DNA from: Holothuria scabra | Taxonomy: Eukaryota; Echinodermata; Holothuroidea; Aspidochirotida; Holothuriidae | Reading direction: 5' to 3' | Length of the DNA: 64,000 nt | NCBI GenBank assembly: GCA_037179385.1 | Contig: CM074195.1 | Coordinates: 7,238,938-7,302,937, forward strand | Shown here: piece after piece, positions 37,568 to 49,902 of the stretch | How positions within the stretch are numbered: the first letter of the stretch is position 1 | Layout: every line of letters starts with the position of its first letter | Made by a program: the position numbers and the translations under genes | Notes under the pieces: model-generated | What the model was told of the DNA's origin: nothing | What the model saw: only the letters and a program-made list of their open reading frames with translations | The model's database searches: none

Positions 37568-38132
37568 CTGAAGGAGAAATGACAAAAGGGAAAAAGAAGA
37601 AAAAAAAAAAAAACACGGGAGAAATGATATGACTTGAAAGTATGGTGTTGGGTGGAAGTTTTCCTTGGAGTGTTGTCTGCCGTTTCTAGAGCCCATAAGG
37701 ATTACAGACAAATACTGGCAACTATTTTTCAGAAATTAATTGACCGAAGATTGCCCTTACCATCTCAAAAAGTACGCAAAAGGCAGTAGGTTCCGTTTTG
37801 TTGTGAATACGTCCGGCACTCGAGTATTTGATCTAAATGGTAGGAGTAAGATGTCTTATCAATGCAAACACAAATTAGTCAACACAGTGCCTGGACTGAC
37901 TTATCACATTAGTTATTGACTAATATCTTACCCAGTTGAATTAGTTACTAACAAATATTAAGCTTCCTTGACTAAGTTTTGACTAATATTCTTTGGTTCA
38001 TTAATTCAAAATCAGTCAGATATCATACAAATATATCATAACAGTGTACAACTAGATCAGCATCTGTTCTATTAGAAATGTAATCCCATCAGGCACCCCT
38101 AGGTCATATAAGGAAATCATTAAGTCTCTTAC

Positions 38133-38305
38133 CAAATCCAGGTAAAAAGAATTTCCATGAACTAACTGTTGCAATGCTCTTGACTCCAACATATCGAACT
38201 TTGAATGGATGCTCGTCAAAATATTCTGCAAACGGCTCACGCTCTCCTTCAAAACCAATCGACAATACACCATACTTCATCTGGATCCAAAAATATTGCC
38301 ATTGT
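38133..38305 (-). CDS. Exon 4: FAMeT1 exon C
   Basis: This 173-base phase 2-1 exon has acceptor CTTTTCCAG and donor GTAAGAGA. It encodes QWQYFWIQMKYGVLSIGFEG, EREPFAEYFDEHPFKVRYVG, then VKSIATVSSWKFFLPGFG. FWI, the glycine-rich turn, PF.EY.D..P and the terminal SWKF are the hallmark C-terminal part of FAMeT domains. It ends with PGFG, like FAMeT3 (HGFG) and unlike FAMeT2 and 4, which end with a cysteine motif. Confidence 0.9.
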
Positions 38306-39346
38306 CTGGAAAAGTGATATTAACGTTGAAGCTCGTTTTGAAAACTAGGCAGGGGTGTGCAGTGTTTAATTAGTCGAATTTTTTAAATAGCTGATAGAGC
38401 TGCAACCTTGCTTATTTTGCTAGGGTACATTTTTTTCAAAGAATTGTATTCCATAAGACGGTAACAGAAATCCTGATGCGTTTCTTGTAAATATTATTAC
38501 GTATTGTATAATAATAATAATGATAATGAATGAACGTTTGTATGTAGTACAGTTGAAATAAACAACAACAACACCAACAACAACAACAACTATTTTGGAG
38601 AATTTTTGGAGCACGCCAATGCAAGCGCGATAGTCACAAAGGACGCATATGTCGGATCACGTGCCTGGGGAATGAAGTTTTATGGTACGCATCATATTGT
38701 TATGCACCCGAATAGAACGAAATCGTACAGAACGCTGTTTTTATACTGCGTATGGAGAAGATGGGCATTTTGCTGCAAGTAAACGCGGGTCAAGCAGAAG
38801 TCAGAACATTACAAAGTGAAGCCGGGATACAAGTTTGGCCCCCTACATTTGTGAAAAATTACATTTGTGACTTGTGGGTAAATTTGTGTGTTTGAAGGCA
38901 TGTGGGTTGAAATGACCCGTTACCGATAATAAAAGATTGCTGAAGATGATATAGATATTAAAACCCATACTGGACTTGTGAGGGGTGAAAACAATGCTAG
39001 AATGTAAGGACCACTAGCTTAACCCTAATCCATATCTAACTCTTACCTTAACCACAACCATAAACATAAACCTAACCAAACAAAATTCCCGTTTGACACA
39101 CTTCCATTCAGTGTATAAATATATACCACCAAACGCTTAAAGAAACAACGCTCCTTACAATTGCGTTGAAAAACACACAGTCGGTTTCGCACGCCGAAAG
39201 AAGGGTGTACAAATTTAAAGCTGTAACCACGCATTTACAAACCCGCGGCACGAGACCCTTGTGCGTGATCCATGTTGTTATTATGGGAAGCCCCGTCCAT
39301 GTTGTTGTTATGGGACGCCCCTTCCAGCCAAAGCTTATGGTTTCTC

Positions 39347-39493
39347 TGAGAAGACCACACTGGAACTCGACGAGCTTGTTCGATGAACGTGTGCACACCG
39401 CGCTTTCCACAGTACACTCTATGCAGTGCGTTCCGTGCAATTGACATGATTGTCTGCCTGCATGGCAGATCCGTGACATAATAACAAAGCCTT
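39347..39493. repeat. MITE R2, partial
   Basis: CGATGAACGTGTGCACACCG, CAGTGCGTTC and GCATGGCAGATCCGTGACAT match other R2 copies. The right end abuts R1 at 39494. Confidence 0.55.
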
Positions 39494-39777
39494 TATAGAC
39501 GAATCCGGATAGCAAGTGATGGTCTTATTTTAGACGGCCATCATACTGGGGTCTATCACCTTTTCATCTTTCAATTTCATTGCTAATCTGTACCGTGGAA
39601 GGTTGCACACGGGAATGCCTCTTAATTCCCTCAATTTCACTGTATAAGATGGTTTGAAATTACATTCAGACAATAATTGATACATTTAGACATAAAATGA
39701 AGACGATTTAAGACTTATGGATCCCACTTATGGCTGCAAACATCACTTAAGACAAGCGCTGATCAGATTCGTCTATA
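39494..39777 (-). repeat. MITE R1 copy, inverted
   Basis: Starts TATAGACGAATCCGGATAGC and ends with the inverse, AGATTCGTCTATA. The interior is inverted relative to the copy at 6519. Confidence 0.72.
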
Positions 39778-39908
39778 GAGCGAGGAACAATTAAGTACTA
39801 TTTTAACAATAGGATATTCTGAGTCTACCAAAAGCAATCCAATGACATACTAAGGTGTAACACTTTTTTATAACTATCCAATCAAAGGGTAGACAACATT
39901 CCAGCCAG

Positions 39909-40210
39909 CATTCCCAGTTGGGCCCAAACTGAGCTCCAGCTGGGCTATTTGCAGACCCATTCGTGTTTGTCAGGTGTTCCAACGTGGGGCCCAACTGGAC
40001 TAGCCTTTCTTAGCTCATGCCCATTTGAAGCCCAGCTGGGTCCAGCTTCAACAACTGAACAACTGAACAACTGAACAGCTGGGCATCAGCTTAGAAAGAC
40101 TAGGCCAGTCGGGACCCACGTGGAAACACCTGACAAACACGAGTAGGTCCTAGCTGGGGCCCAGCAAGTAGCCCAGCTGAAGCTCAGTTGGGGGAAAACT
40201 GGGCATGTTG
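39909..40210. repeat. Long palindrome / foldback, about 300 bp
   Basis: The left arm (CCAGTTGGGCCCAAACTGAG ... CTCATGCCCA) and the right arm (TGGGCATCAGC ... GAAGCTCAGTTGGG) are near-complete inverse complements of about 115 bp each. A loop of about 60 bp contains AACAACTGAAC repeats. It lies about 55 bp from the exon 3 donor. Confidence 0.85.
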
Positions 40211-40264
40211 GCATTTTAACACATAGCTTGTAAAGACTGTAAAAAATTTTAAATAGCAAATTAC

Positions 40265-40358
40265 CCAGTCAAGATTTGGATTGTAAGTTTGTCAACAACT
40301 GGTTTAGTTCCATAGCCCTTCTGTATGCATGTATACACGTTTCCTTCTGCCCCCAAAA
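40265..40358 (-). CDS. Exon 3: FAMeT1 exon B
   Basis: This 94-base phase 1-2 exon has acceptor ATCAACTCAG and donor GTAATTTG. It encodes ILGAEGNVYTCIQKGYGTKP followed by VVDKLTIQILTG. It corresponds to the central FAMeT segment written IGGW.N..S.IR in the classical family. It is nearly the same as exon B of FAMeT3 (LGAEGN, YTC, KG, GTKPVVD). It lies between two foldback elements, at 39909-40210 and 40430-41310. Confidence 0.88.
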
Positions 40359-40429
40359 CTGAGTTGATAAAGGGAAACAAAGAAGTTACAAAACATGTGA
40401 GAAGTTATGATCTAAAAGGGGAACTTTAA

Positions 40430-41310
40430 GGGGAAGTTTTAGTAAGAAATTTATTGTCATATGTAGAAGAGGAACAAAATATACACAGTGTGGTGAAAGT
40501 TCCATTTAAATCGGACATGTATTTCTTGAGAAATCAGTAAATGAAGTCAGTAGATATGTGTTCAAAAGTGTGTTTGAGGGCAGCAGAGCTTAAATCACTT
40601 CCTCACATTTACAAGAAATGCTTTGTTTTCCTTTGTTTTATTAGACTGTTGTGTTGACCTTGAAGTAAATAGGAGTATGACCTCCCTGTGGGGGATGCAA
40701 GGTTTGTTAAATTCTCATGCCACTTGTGCAATCACATTTTTATAATATGGGATGGTTGAGGACAAAATATAGTATAAAGCTTGAAAAACAAGAGACTGCC
40801 CATTAATGTGGGGATGTAATGTCATATGTGTTTGCTTCAAGTTAACATTTTGTTGAAAATGTGAAAACTTTACGTGCTCATATCTTGGGAACCGCACATC
40901 GGATTTCAATGTAAATTTCACCGAAATGCTTAACATAAGTACCCCTCTAACATACAAAATCCTGTTGTGACCTTACACCCCTCTTTTCCCTTTTTCCCTT
41001 CAACTATCCCATGTTATCAGAATGTGATTGCATAAATGGTGTGGAAACTTAACAACCTTAGCATTCCCCACATGGAGGTCCTATCGTTATTAACCTTAAG
41101 GTCACCACAGCAGTCTGAAAAACGAAGGGATACAAAGCATTGTCAACGTGAGGAAGTGATATAATAGCTGCTGCCCTCAAAGTCACTTTGGAACACAAAT
41201 GTAGTGATTTCATTTCATGATATCTCGGAGACACACATGTTCAATCTCGAATTGAATTTTCACACCACTTTGAAAATTTCATTTTCGCTTAAACTTTCTT
41301 TTTCAATATA
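40430..41310. mobile_element. Foldback element, about 880 bp
   Basis: The left half complements the right half inversely for several hundred bases. For example GAGGGCAGCAGAGCTTAAAT pairs with the ATAGCTGCTGCCCTC side, and CCTCCCTGTGGGGGATGC with ATTCCCCACATGGAGG. The centre is near 40880. No ORF is present. Confidence 0.75.
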
Positions 41311-41599
41311 CCAACGCGTAAGAAGCTATTAATTTTGTAATCTTTTAACTTAAAGGGATCAACTTTAAAACGACATTCAAAACAGTTACTTCAAAAGATA
41401 ATTTCTGAAGCAGGTAATTTTTCCTAATCGTAGACAATCAAAACCATGATAAAGCCGGTTAAGCAGTACTTTTAATCTTTGGGAAATGGTGGTTCAAACG
41501 AGTACCTCTACGATCGTTACCATTAACTGGACGAGAATGTTTCTTTCAAATGCTAACAGGATAAATTGATCATGAAAAAATTCTTCACTTGAATATACG

Positions 41600-42705
41600 A
41601 GTTCAGAATTCGTTTTCATGGCTGTACACATGAGAACATCATACAAACGTCGGGATAAACAAACCGACCCCGCCTCTACAACACGTATTCAAACAGTTCG
41701 GGAAATAACCGCTTTCGGGGAAATCGATTTTAATTCGATCGGGCTAATTTTTTGTCATGAGTGGCGCCATTTTCCGATATCTTCGATGATGTATTGCGAT
41801 CCTACCGCGCAAATTCAACGGAGATAACGTCCAAAACATCCTTGCAATATTCACGATTTTAAGGAAAAAAAAAAGAAATATTGGCTTTATTTAAAATCCC
41901 TGTTGTTAGGGTGATAAAAAGGCTCTGTCATCGTTGGTTGTTCACCACGCCGATTTTGAGATAAAGAGCAATTTTGCTTCGTTTTTTGTCCTTAGCTTAA
42001 TTTATTGACTCGACACACGGCAGAAAGTTGGGCACTATTTTCCACATAAAGATGTGCAAGTGGATCGTGCTAACATTTCGTTAGTTAATAAGTTGTGGTA
42101 GGTCTCTAATAGTTTCGCCCTTTGTATTTTAACTTAGATGTCACATTTGAATACAAAAACATTTGTTGAACATATTAACGACTGTGGAAAAGTAGACACT
42201 AAATGCTCTAAAATATTCATACCGTAGGGACAGGTAAATTTTCTCCAGATCTGAGGAAACATCATTTTCCCCCCGAAAACGATTATCTCCCGAGCTGTCC
42301 AAAATTTGGATCAAATTTCATAAAATCTTACTTGCTTAATCGATCCATAATATAAGAAGGGATCTCAAGAGTGGTTTTGTTCAGTGGTTTGTTTCTGAAT
42401 TGTCTATTTGGTATTTAATGCGCATTTTTAATTGCCGTTAAGTGAGACTGAGACCCCTATTTTCGTTCTAGTTGGCTAGACAGGTAGCTAGTGTTGTATG
42501 CACGTACTGACAAAAACAAGGGAAAGCCTAACACTATGGCTGATTTCGCTTTGTGTATCCCGCGCTGTGCCCACGACTCCATGCGGCAACCAGGGAGTTG
42601 CGAAATATTTCTTCGTCTAAGTACACATTTAATGATAGATACACAACAATTTAATACCCCACGCGCAAATTTATTCCATCTAAAGCAGAGAGTTACCACT
42701 TAGAA
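41600..42705 (+). repeat. Dispersed repeat R12, interrupted by element R11
   Basis: The flanks 41600-41690 and 42480-42705 match R12 at 29890-30365, while 41693-42298 is a separate inverted-ended element. Confidence 0.5.
41693..42298. mobile_element. Non-autonomous element R11
   Basis: ACAGTTCGGGAAATAACCGC at the left is inverted at the right (GATTATCTCCCGAGCTGT). The internal word TACCGCGCAAATTCAACGGA is identical to the copy at 62750-63339. Confidence 0.7.
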
Positions 42706-43029
42706 GAATAACTCTTTGCTCAAAAACCTTGTCTTAACACACAAGTGCCACGTCTTAAAGGGAAGACTCGCTTATTACTTTTAAACAGGAAAATATTTTT
42801 GACATTTTCGGAACTTATCATCACCAATTTGTATGGTTTTCGCAAAGGTTAATTGAGGTTAAAGCAGTGTCTTGACCATTGCCTATGTAATAGGATTACA
42901 AAACCTTGAAAAACGGGGGTTATCATTAAGCAGCTCCAATTATAACATGATATAGCGGCCTCTTGTAGAAAACTTTCGTCACTTCTCTTAAAGGTAGTCA
43001 ATATGTCAATATCTTTTACCGTTATCAAG

Positions 43030-43658
43030 ATATACCTCTTCATTTCGGACAGTAACATATACCTCTTCATTTGGGACAGTAAGATATACCTCTTCATTTA
43101 GGACAGTTAGATATACCTCTTCATTTAGGACAGTAAGATATACCTCTTCATTTAGGACAGTAAGATATACCTCTTCATTTCGGACAGTAAGATATACCTC
43201 TTCATTTAGGATAGTAAGATATACCTCTTCATTTAGGACAGTAAGATATACCTCTTCATTTAGGACAGTAAGATATACCTCTTCATTTAGGACAGTAAGA
43301 TGTACCTCTTCATTTCGGCCAGTAAGATATACCTCTTGATTTAGGACAGTAAGATATACCTCTTCATTTAGGACAGTAAGATATACCTCTTCATTTAGGA
43401 CAGTAAGATATACCTCTTGATTTAGGACAGTAAGATATACCTCTTCATTTAGGACAGTAAGATATACCTCTTGATTTAGGACAGTAAGATATACCTCTTC
43501 GTTTAGGACAGTAAGATATACCTCTTGATTTAGGACAGTAAGATATACCTCTTCATTTCGGACAGTAAGATATACCTCTTGATTTAGGACAGTAAGATAT
43601 ACCTCTTCATTTAGGACAGTAAGATATAACTCTTCATTTAGGACAGTAAGATATACCT
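43030..43658. repeat. 27-bp minisatellite, 24 copies
   Basis: The word ATATACCTCTT recurs every 27 bp, apart from a few single-base variants, from 43030 to 43651. Most units read ATACCTCTTCATTTAGGACA. From about 43408 to 43597, CTTGATTT and CTTCATTT-type units alternate, giving a 54-bp higher-order dimer. Located in intron 2. Confidence 0.97.
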
Positions 43659-44552
43659 GTTATACCTCTTCCTGTCTCGAATGTTTCAGAATCACATTGT
43701 TGCTTATGCAAAATTAATAATGTGTAGTGTTGCACAGTGTTGGTATGTCTTTTGTTAACCCTATATTATCTCATCAGATAGTCTACGGTTTGGTGATTGA
43801 TACAGATTGTTTTCAAGTACACAGTTTCAACTTTCAAAATAAAAACCCTCAGGACGTATTTATGGTATAAATGTCCTTGAAATGAAGATTATAAAAACAA
43901 AGGATAACATTAGCCATATATGGTATGTCCTTCTTTAGACATCACAAGATTTGCATAGTGAGCTTTTGTTTATGCATAATTAAGTGCAAATCAGAAATTA
44001 AACCGTAAAATGGTCACTTTTTAACCAATTTTGATGGAAATTGCGGCAGTTTTCTTGATTTTCAATGCTTTTTGCAGCAAACGCCCAGCTTTGTCATTTT
44101 GGTGTCACACTGACCTTTAAAGGAGATCTGCGCAAACTTCCATGGACCTGCGAAGCCTGCGTGGGGAGACATATTTTTTTAGGTTGGACCACGATAACAA
44201 TGAAAGTATCCAATTCCTTACCGGATAAAAAGAGCCGCGTTTGGGGTTTTGAATGTAAAATTTGAAGTCTTAAAAAATGTAAACAGGACATTAAATTATT
44301 ACGAAACAACAGGAAACTTACACAATGTGCTTACAGTCCGTTGCTTTATGTGACTTTGTTGAAAAGTACAAGAATGTTTTTAAACAAGTTTAAAGAAACC
44401 AATTTTTAAGTTAAATATGTTGAGTTATGAAAAGATAATTGCGACCCGGTGTTGCAAACAAAACATGGAATACTTTTGTCTGTCTCACGAGACCCACGTC
44501 AAAGGCACTTTGATTACACTGTTAAAGCTGTAACAGCACTCGTAGATAGACT

Positions 44553-44740
44553 ATAGAGATTATGCACCTACTTAACCGCGTGGGGCATGTTGCTCTTTTC
44601 CATCCAGGCGTCCTTTACACAATAGTTGTTACTAAGGTGCTGTAAAGTGCTCGTATTGGCCCCACACGTATTGCAAAAGATCAGTTCCGTCCATCAGATC
44701 AAATTGAAAGGCACTGACGTCAAGTGAATAGTCACTATAG
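44553..44740. repeat. MITE R3 copy
   Basis: CTATAGAGATTATGCACCTA, GTTGTTACTAAGGTGCTGTA and GGCACTGACGTCAAGTG match the 18715-18902 copy. Confidence 0.65.
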
Positions 44741-44897
44741 GCTACAAGAGTAGCGCAACCACATCATCCCTTAGCGCACTGACTAAATTTGGGTCGGCAA
44801 AGTATATCCATCCTAAATTGCTTGCAATTGGCTCTACTGAGCAAATACTGGCGAATAATATACCACATATATGTAGGGACATATAAGCTTCTGTGAG

Positions 44898-44965
44898 AAG
44901 CAGTGACTTTTTTGGTTTCGCCGAACTGTCCTTTGCCAGAGGGTTGGGAGGACTTACGAAAAATA
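44898..44965 (+). repeat. SINE tail fragment
   Basis: GGTTTCGCCGAACTGTCC followed by CCAGAGGGTTGGGAGGACTT is the 3' module of the U2-headed SINE family, here without the U2 head. Confidence 0.65.
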
Positions 44966-45130
44966 TGAAGGGAAATATTAGCGATATTTGTAAAAAAAAA
45001 TCAAACAAACAAAAAAACGAACAAAAACCCTTCAAAAATATTGTTAAGGGGCAGCTCCAAACTTTGCCAACCTCACCCTTCTTATCTTGCGGTTATGAAA
45101 ACTATTATTAATCTCTAGCTATTGTCTAGA

Positions 45131-45362
45131 CCGCGTGTTCAGTCTAACGGCAAGAGCATAAGCCTCTCACGCTAAATGTCCGGGTTTTATTCCCAGGTCG
45201 AGTCATACCAAAGACTCTAAAAATGGAACCTACTACCGTTGTGCGTGATGTAGGGAAAACAAGCCAGTGTGCCACATCTGGAAAAAAGGCCGTGGCCTGC
45301 TCTACTTGAACCAATAAAGGTTGAAAACTGGGCCGTAAAACTCTATGCAACTAACTAACTCT
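45131..45362 (+). repeat. tRNA-derived SINE S1
   Basis: The head has an A-box-like CTAACGGCAAGAGC and a B-box-like GGGTTTTATTCCC. The body is AAAAATGGAACCTACTACCG, and the tail CTAACTAACT. The most complete S1 copy in the window. Confidence 0.78.
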
Positions 45363-47592
45363 AGCTATCATCAAAACAATAACAGTGATACACTAGGGAT
45401 CAGCCAGAGTGTAACCAGAAATAAATTTACCATGCCCTAAGAGAGCATTGTTGTCTCCTAAAACACAGGTCAAAGGTATTTAAGCTTTTTATTCATGCAC
45501 AACAATGCTGTGACCAAAAACAAGGGAAACGCAAAAACATATATTTTGTCAATTACCACAATAATACAGCACAACCCCTACTAAAATGGAGTAATCTATA
45601 GTAAGCTAGTTCCGTTCGTTAGGGCACAGTGACGGATGCGCAAACCGATCTCAGCACATGTAGTGAACGGTGTTCCCTTGTTTTACATGCCTACAACAGT
45701 ATGCGTAAATTTTAGTAGCCAATCCGAACGAAAACAGGGACTCAGCTCTACTTTACAGAAAAATAAGTTTCATACGTTCATATCAAAATTGCAATTAAGA
45801 CAAACTAGGTCAAACCTAAGTGAAAGGGTAAATGCTCATCCACATAAAGCATCAATATTACCAGTGATGGAAAACGAATGGACATGTTTCCGGAATTTCT
45901 ACATTTTCACCAGAATATTGTGTTAGTGATTTCATTGTAGTTCATGTGGTTTGATTTGCTACCCATATAAAGTACTGATGGGACATATCCAGTAACTGGA
46001 TGCTAACATAAATTGGGTATAATGAAATCCGTGATCACCTCGAAATAAAACATCCCAACGTACACAAAGTTTCAGAACAGCACAGCGAATAGTAAGTTTC
46101 ATTTTGACGCCACAGTGGCTTGTCTAAAGATTAGATTGGATGGGGTTTTATCGCCAAGTTTCCAGTGGCGGAGCTGCCATATGGTTGGGGGCGGTCGCCT
46201 GCCCCCCCCCCCCCCACTGACGAACCAAAATCGTCTGTCGGCGCCCTTGTTAGGTTTTGAACATAGTTTACTGTACTATCTGCATTTTATTCTGATGAAA
46301 AGGGTCTTCTGTAATAAAGGGATGGGTTTTACCGAAACGTATGCTTTATACGCACTAATGAATGTTGCCGCTCACCCTCCCGACCAAGAAAAGATGTTTC
46401 AAAGGGCGCAACAATAATTGTAGCGCAAATAGTCCTCTTGTGTCGGGGGTAACTGTCAATATAGACAATAAAGAAGGTTTATAAAGATACCAAAATAGCT
46501 TCCAAAGCATTTTTCAAAATCATTTGAAGAGAAAATTGAGGTCGAAATAAAATAAAATAAAGTATTATAATAGTGGTAATGATAAGGTTTTTAATAAGCA
46601 GTTTCCATTTTGCTTTTCTTCAAGTGACTATTCTCATGTAGGCTTTTTCTGCCAAGCAGACCTTTTGTCTAAGCTATTTCTTTCAATGTACCTAATAAAT
46701 GGCTATTTCAGAGTGGTCACATGTTAATTACGTCACTTAATGTTTCTTCGTGCACTTATCTTGATTTCAAGATGCCAAAAATATACACCGAACGGTGATT
46801 AATTTCCAAAACTTTGTCAACTTCTGAAATAGCTTACTATTTAGCTCTAGCAGGTTTAATCTTAATCTTCTCAAAGTAGCCCCAAATTACATTAAAATCT
46901 TAAATCGAGACCTGACAATAACACAAAATATAATGAACGCCTCAATACTAGAATGTGAAAGAGAGGGATAGAAACATGGGAGTCCTCAGGAAGGGGCAAA
47001 GGGGGAACTTGCCTTCCACTGGAAAATAAAAAACCTGAAAAAACGAAGAAAAAATAAAGAAAAAGACGAAGAAAATTAACATAAACATCTCTTTACAGTT
47101 CCCCTAGTGTTTCCCCTATTTATATGCGGTGAATAGGCTTTCGAAATGCCACTTCCAGCGATCAGAGAGGCATTTGAGCCCAAATTTTCTTCCGCTCCGC
47201 GCCAACTCATGGTGGCGCGGAGCTTTCCCTCCTGAAAGGATTTGGCCCTCCCCCCCCCCCCCGGAATTTTCTTCTGCGGAGGCCCATGGATAGAAAATTT
47301 AAACATGTTTTGATAGAAATCTTCTACCAGGTGCGGAAAATCAAATGGCAAGTCTGAAAAGCCGTGGCTTCAATCGTGCTGAGACTCAGGGTATTTACTC
47401 CTTCGAAGCACCCCTGCAGACCATTTTCGCCCCCTCTGACCGAAGTCCTTAGCTCCGCCACTGCCAGTTTCTAACCAACTGGTTTAAGACGGGCCTTATT
47501 CAAGGAAAGTTTTATAACAACAAAGGGTATTTTGCTTTGAGAGACTGTAATTACTTTAAGTATAATAACGGAAAAACAGTTTGGAAACTTAC
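45363..47592. other. Intron 2, left part; no recognised genes
   Basis: It holds poly-C runs at 46202-46215 and 47250-47262, short open frames without motifs, and AT-rich sequence. No repeat family was matched with confidence. Confidence 0.4.
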
Positions 47593-47802
47593 TGAATGAA
47601 GTAGATTCGTTCTTCACTTCATTTTCTGGGGACAAGATGATCACAACATCTCTCGTTGCAAGTACCCCAAAAGTAAAGTAAAAACAATTTGTTTCAGGGA
47701 GCGGAGGGAGCTCAAATATGTAGTTGCCGATATTACTTTCATCTATATCTATCAACTTCCATAGTTCACCCTGTTCCTGGCCGACTGGAACTGCCGTAGT
47801 TA
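47593..47802 (-). CDS. Exon 2: FAMeT1 exon A
   Basis: Acceptor AAAAACAG before 47802 and donor GTAAGTTT after 47593 give a 210-base phase 1-1 exon. It encodes the mature N-terminus (VTTAVPVGQEQGELWK) and then the first FAMeT strand block, NYIFELPPLPETNCFYFTFG followed by VLATRDVVIILSP. This matches the family pattern of F.V.A..D..I.LSP. It is the longest of the A exons because it carries the linker after the signal peptide. ELPPLPE is shared only with FAMeT3. The usual YEI/YEV just before the splice is replaced by STSF here. Confidence 0.87.
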
Positions 47803-48224
47803 CTGTTTTTAAAAATAAACCAATTCTTCAGATAAAAATGGCAAAAGAATAATTAGAAATAAGGATGATTTAATATATATTCAAACACATACAGATCATC
47901 CCGAAGCGCCAAAAACTGCTTTTGACGAGGAATCATCGGTCATATACTGACGTGGAGAAAAGTAAGAACAAATGAAATGCTATTTTTGCATCAGCTAAAT
48001 AAATATATAATCATAAAATATTATATTTGGTCAACACGTACTGCCACTTGTTCTCTTAAAGGACCGTATCCGACACCAAATTACCACCGAATCTGTGTGA
48101 ATGAGCGTGGGGAAACCTCACTTCATTAGACATACAACAGTCTTTAGAAAGTTTCTTTATTCATTAAAGTTCGGGACCATTTAAGTATTATGGCACAAAA
48201 GTAACCATAACATTCTCAACTTAC

Positions 48225-48298
48225 CACTTGCTATTGCTGCAACTACCAGTATGGGAAACGTTATCTTCATCTTAGTTCACATTCGTTTTTTTCTCTCA
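48225..48298 (-). CDS. Exon 1: signal peptide (ATG at 48270) with 5' UTR
   Basis: ATG at 48270-48268 opens MKITFPILVVAAIAS, a short basic start and a hydrophobic core ending in small residues, typical of a secretory signal peptide. Cleavage probably lies near the exon junction (AIAS then VTTA). An in-frame TGA lies three codons upstream, supporting this start. The donor after 48225 reads GTAAGTTG and leaves phase 1, matching exon 2. A good acceptor (TATATTCCAG) ends at 48299, so the 5' UTR is probably spliced from an upstream exon that I could not place with confidence. No convincing TATA box was found for this strand. Confidence 0.82.
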
Positions 48299-49902
48299 CT
48301 GGAATATAAGAAAGTGATTAAAACAGAGCATTTCTTTTCAAACTGCAGTGTAATATTTGTCAACAAACTCTTAGGCTTTAGCATATACATTCAATATAAA
48401 GATCAATATTACACTTAAAATTACCACATCTCAGACAGAAAAAGAATATAATGGTTATTAAATCAGTTCAGCTAGTCAACTCCACTAATAGATATATATT
48501 CTAAGCAGAATGTTTAACAATGTGGATCTTGCACATTTCAAGTTCAAGTTTCACCTGCAGTAAAAAAAAATATTTTGAATAACAGGTGGTCTAATTTCTC
48601 CCGGTAACATAATTATTCCTTGGAAGCTAGGTTACCTTCCTGTCTCACCGTAAAATTACTTGGCATTGTGTTAGATTCATATCTACGCAAACTACTTCAG
48701 AACTGGGAAAATTTTCTGTAAAGGCAATAATGGGCTTTAATCGTGTGAACTATTTTCTGTGCTGCAAACATTTTTAGATACATTCTATGCCTTTTGACAC
48801 AAACCCCTATAACTAACCCGATAGGATACAATTACACATTTTACCTGGTTACTTGGTACAATTTGCTCTTTTGCATAATATTATTTTGCCACTGTGGGTA
48901 TCGTTTTGGCGTTAATGCTACTTTTATGCTCAAGGCAACAGGTTGGGCATTAAATTCATTTATTTATAGCTTTCGTCCAATTTAGTTCTTGATTGTATAT
49001 TTGACTTTAAGAAGGTACACACAGAAACATAAAAGGCATTGTTTGATCGCTAATTTGAAAGTACTATTACAAAAGACTTCCTCTACACATTTATAACCCA
49101 GATCCTTTTTCATTGTGGTAAAAGTTAATAATAATTTAAAGATTTTTGTTAGATTGATAACATTACACATATTTGTTTTGGTTTGGTTGAAGGAGCACAT
49201 ATAAAAAGCTTATTTTGGTAAAGTACTTAAAAAATGTTTTTACCTGATATACTTGGCGTGACCAGAGTTGCGTGTTCCTAGTTTCCCTGCTAGGCTGAAA
49301 GTGTTCAGTATTATCCGTAATTCAAGGTTAAATCATCTAAATGTGAAAACATATGTTACACTTGCCGGCACGATATTTTTCTGTTGTTTGTGCCATCTGT
49401 CAAAGTCGGCATACAATACCCCGATTTAATCCCTTTTGTAATCAGTTTTAGAAAGAATGTTGTAGCTCTGGTGGCAATGTATTGGAATATAGAGGAGATT
49501 TGGATGGAGAAACAGGTTATCAAACAGGTTTCAAACCTTTCTCCTGTTGACAAGAGGGTTGTCAACACAATTTAACACAAAGGCTTCCCGTCTAACTTCA
49601 CAAATATTGATTGAAAGCAAAATTATGACATCACACAAACTGCCAAGTGCTTCGCTGGGACGACACAAAAAGAAAACAAGTTTACGGGCTTTTCATGATT
49701 CTTGTAGACCTCAATGCATGATCTACCAGCGGAAACATCTCATAAAGGAATATAAAGTGTGCGGAAATGCTAGATAAAAATATATACATAAGGGCCAGTT
49801 TGGATTTAACTATATGAATATGTAACAGGTAAGGTTATTGATGGGTCATTACATCTGGCTGAAGCAACGTCCCACCCCTAATTAGAAATATCGTGAATCT
49901 CA
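48299..49902. other. Upstream flank or 5' UTR intron; nothing certain
   Basis: It probably contains the upstream 5' UTR exon and promoter of the main gene, but no confident core promoter or exon was found. Overlapping frames at 49356-49575 on both strands are short and without motifs. Confidence 0.35.

Noticed and set aside
43030..43658. CRISPR array
   Set aside because: Units are contiguous with no spacers, in a eukaryotic intron; it is a minisatellite.
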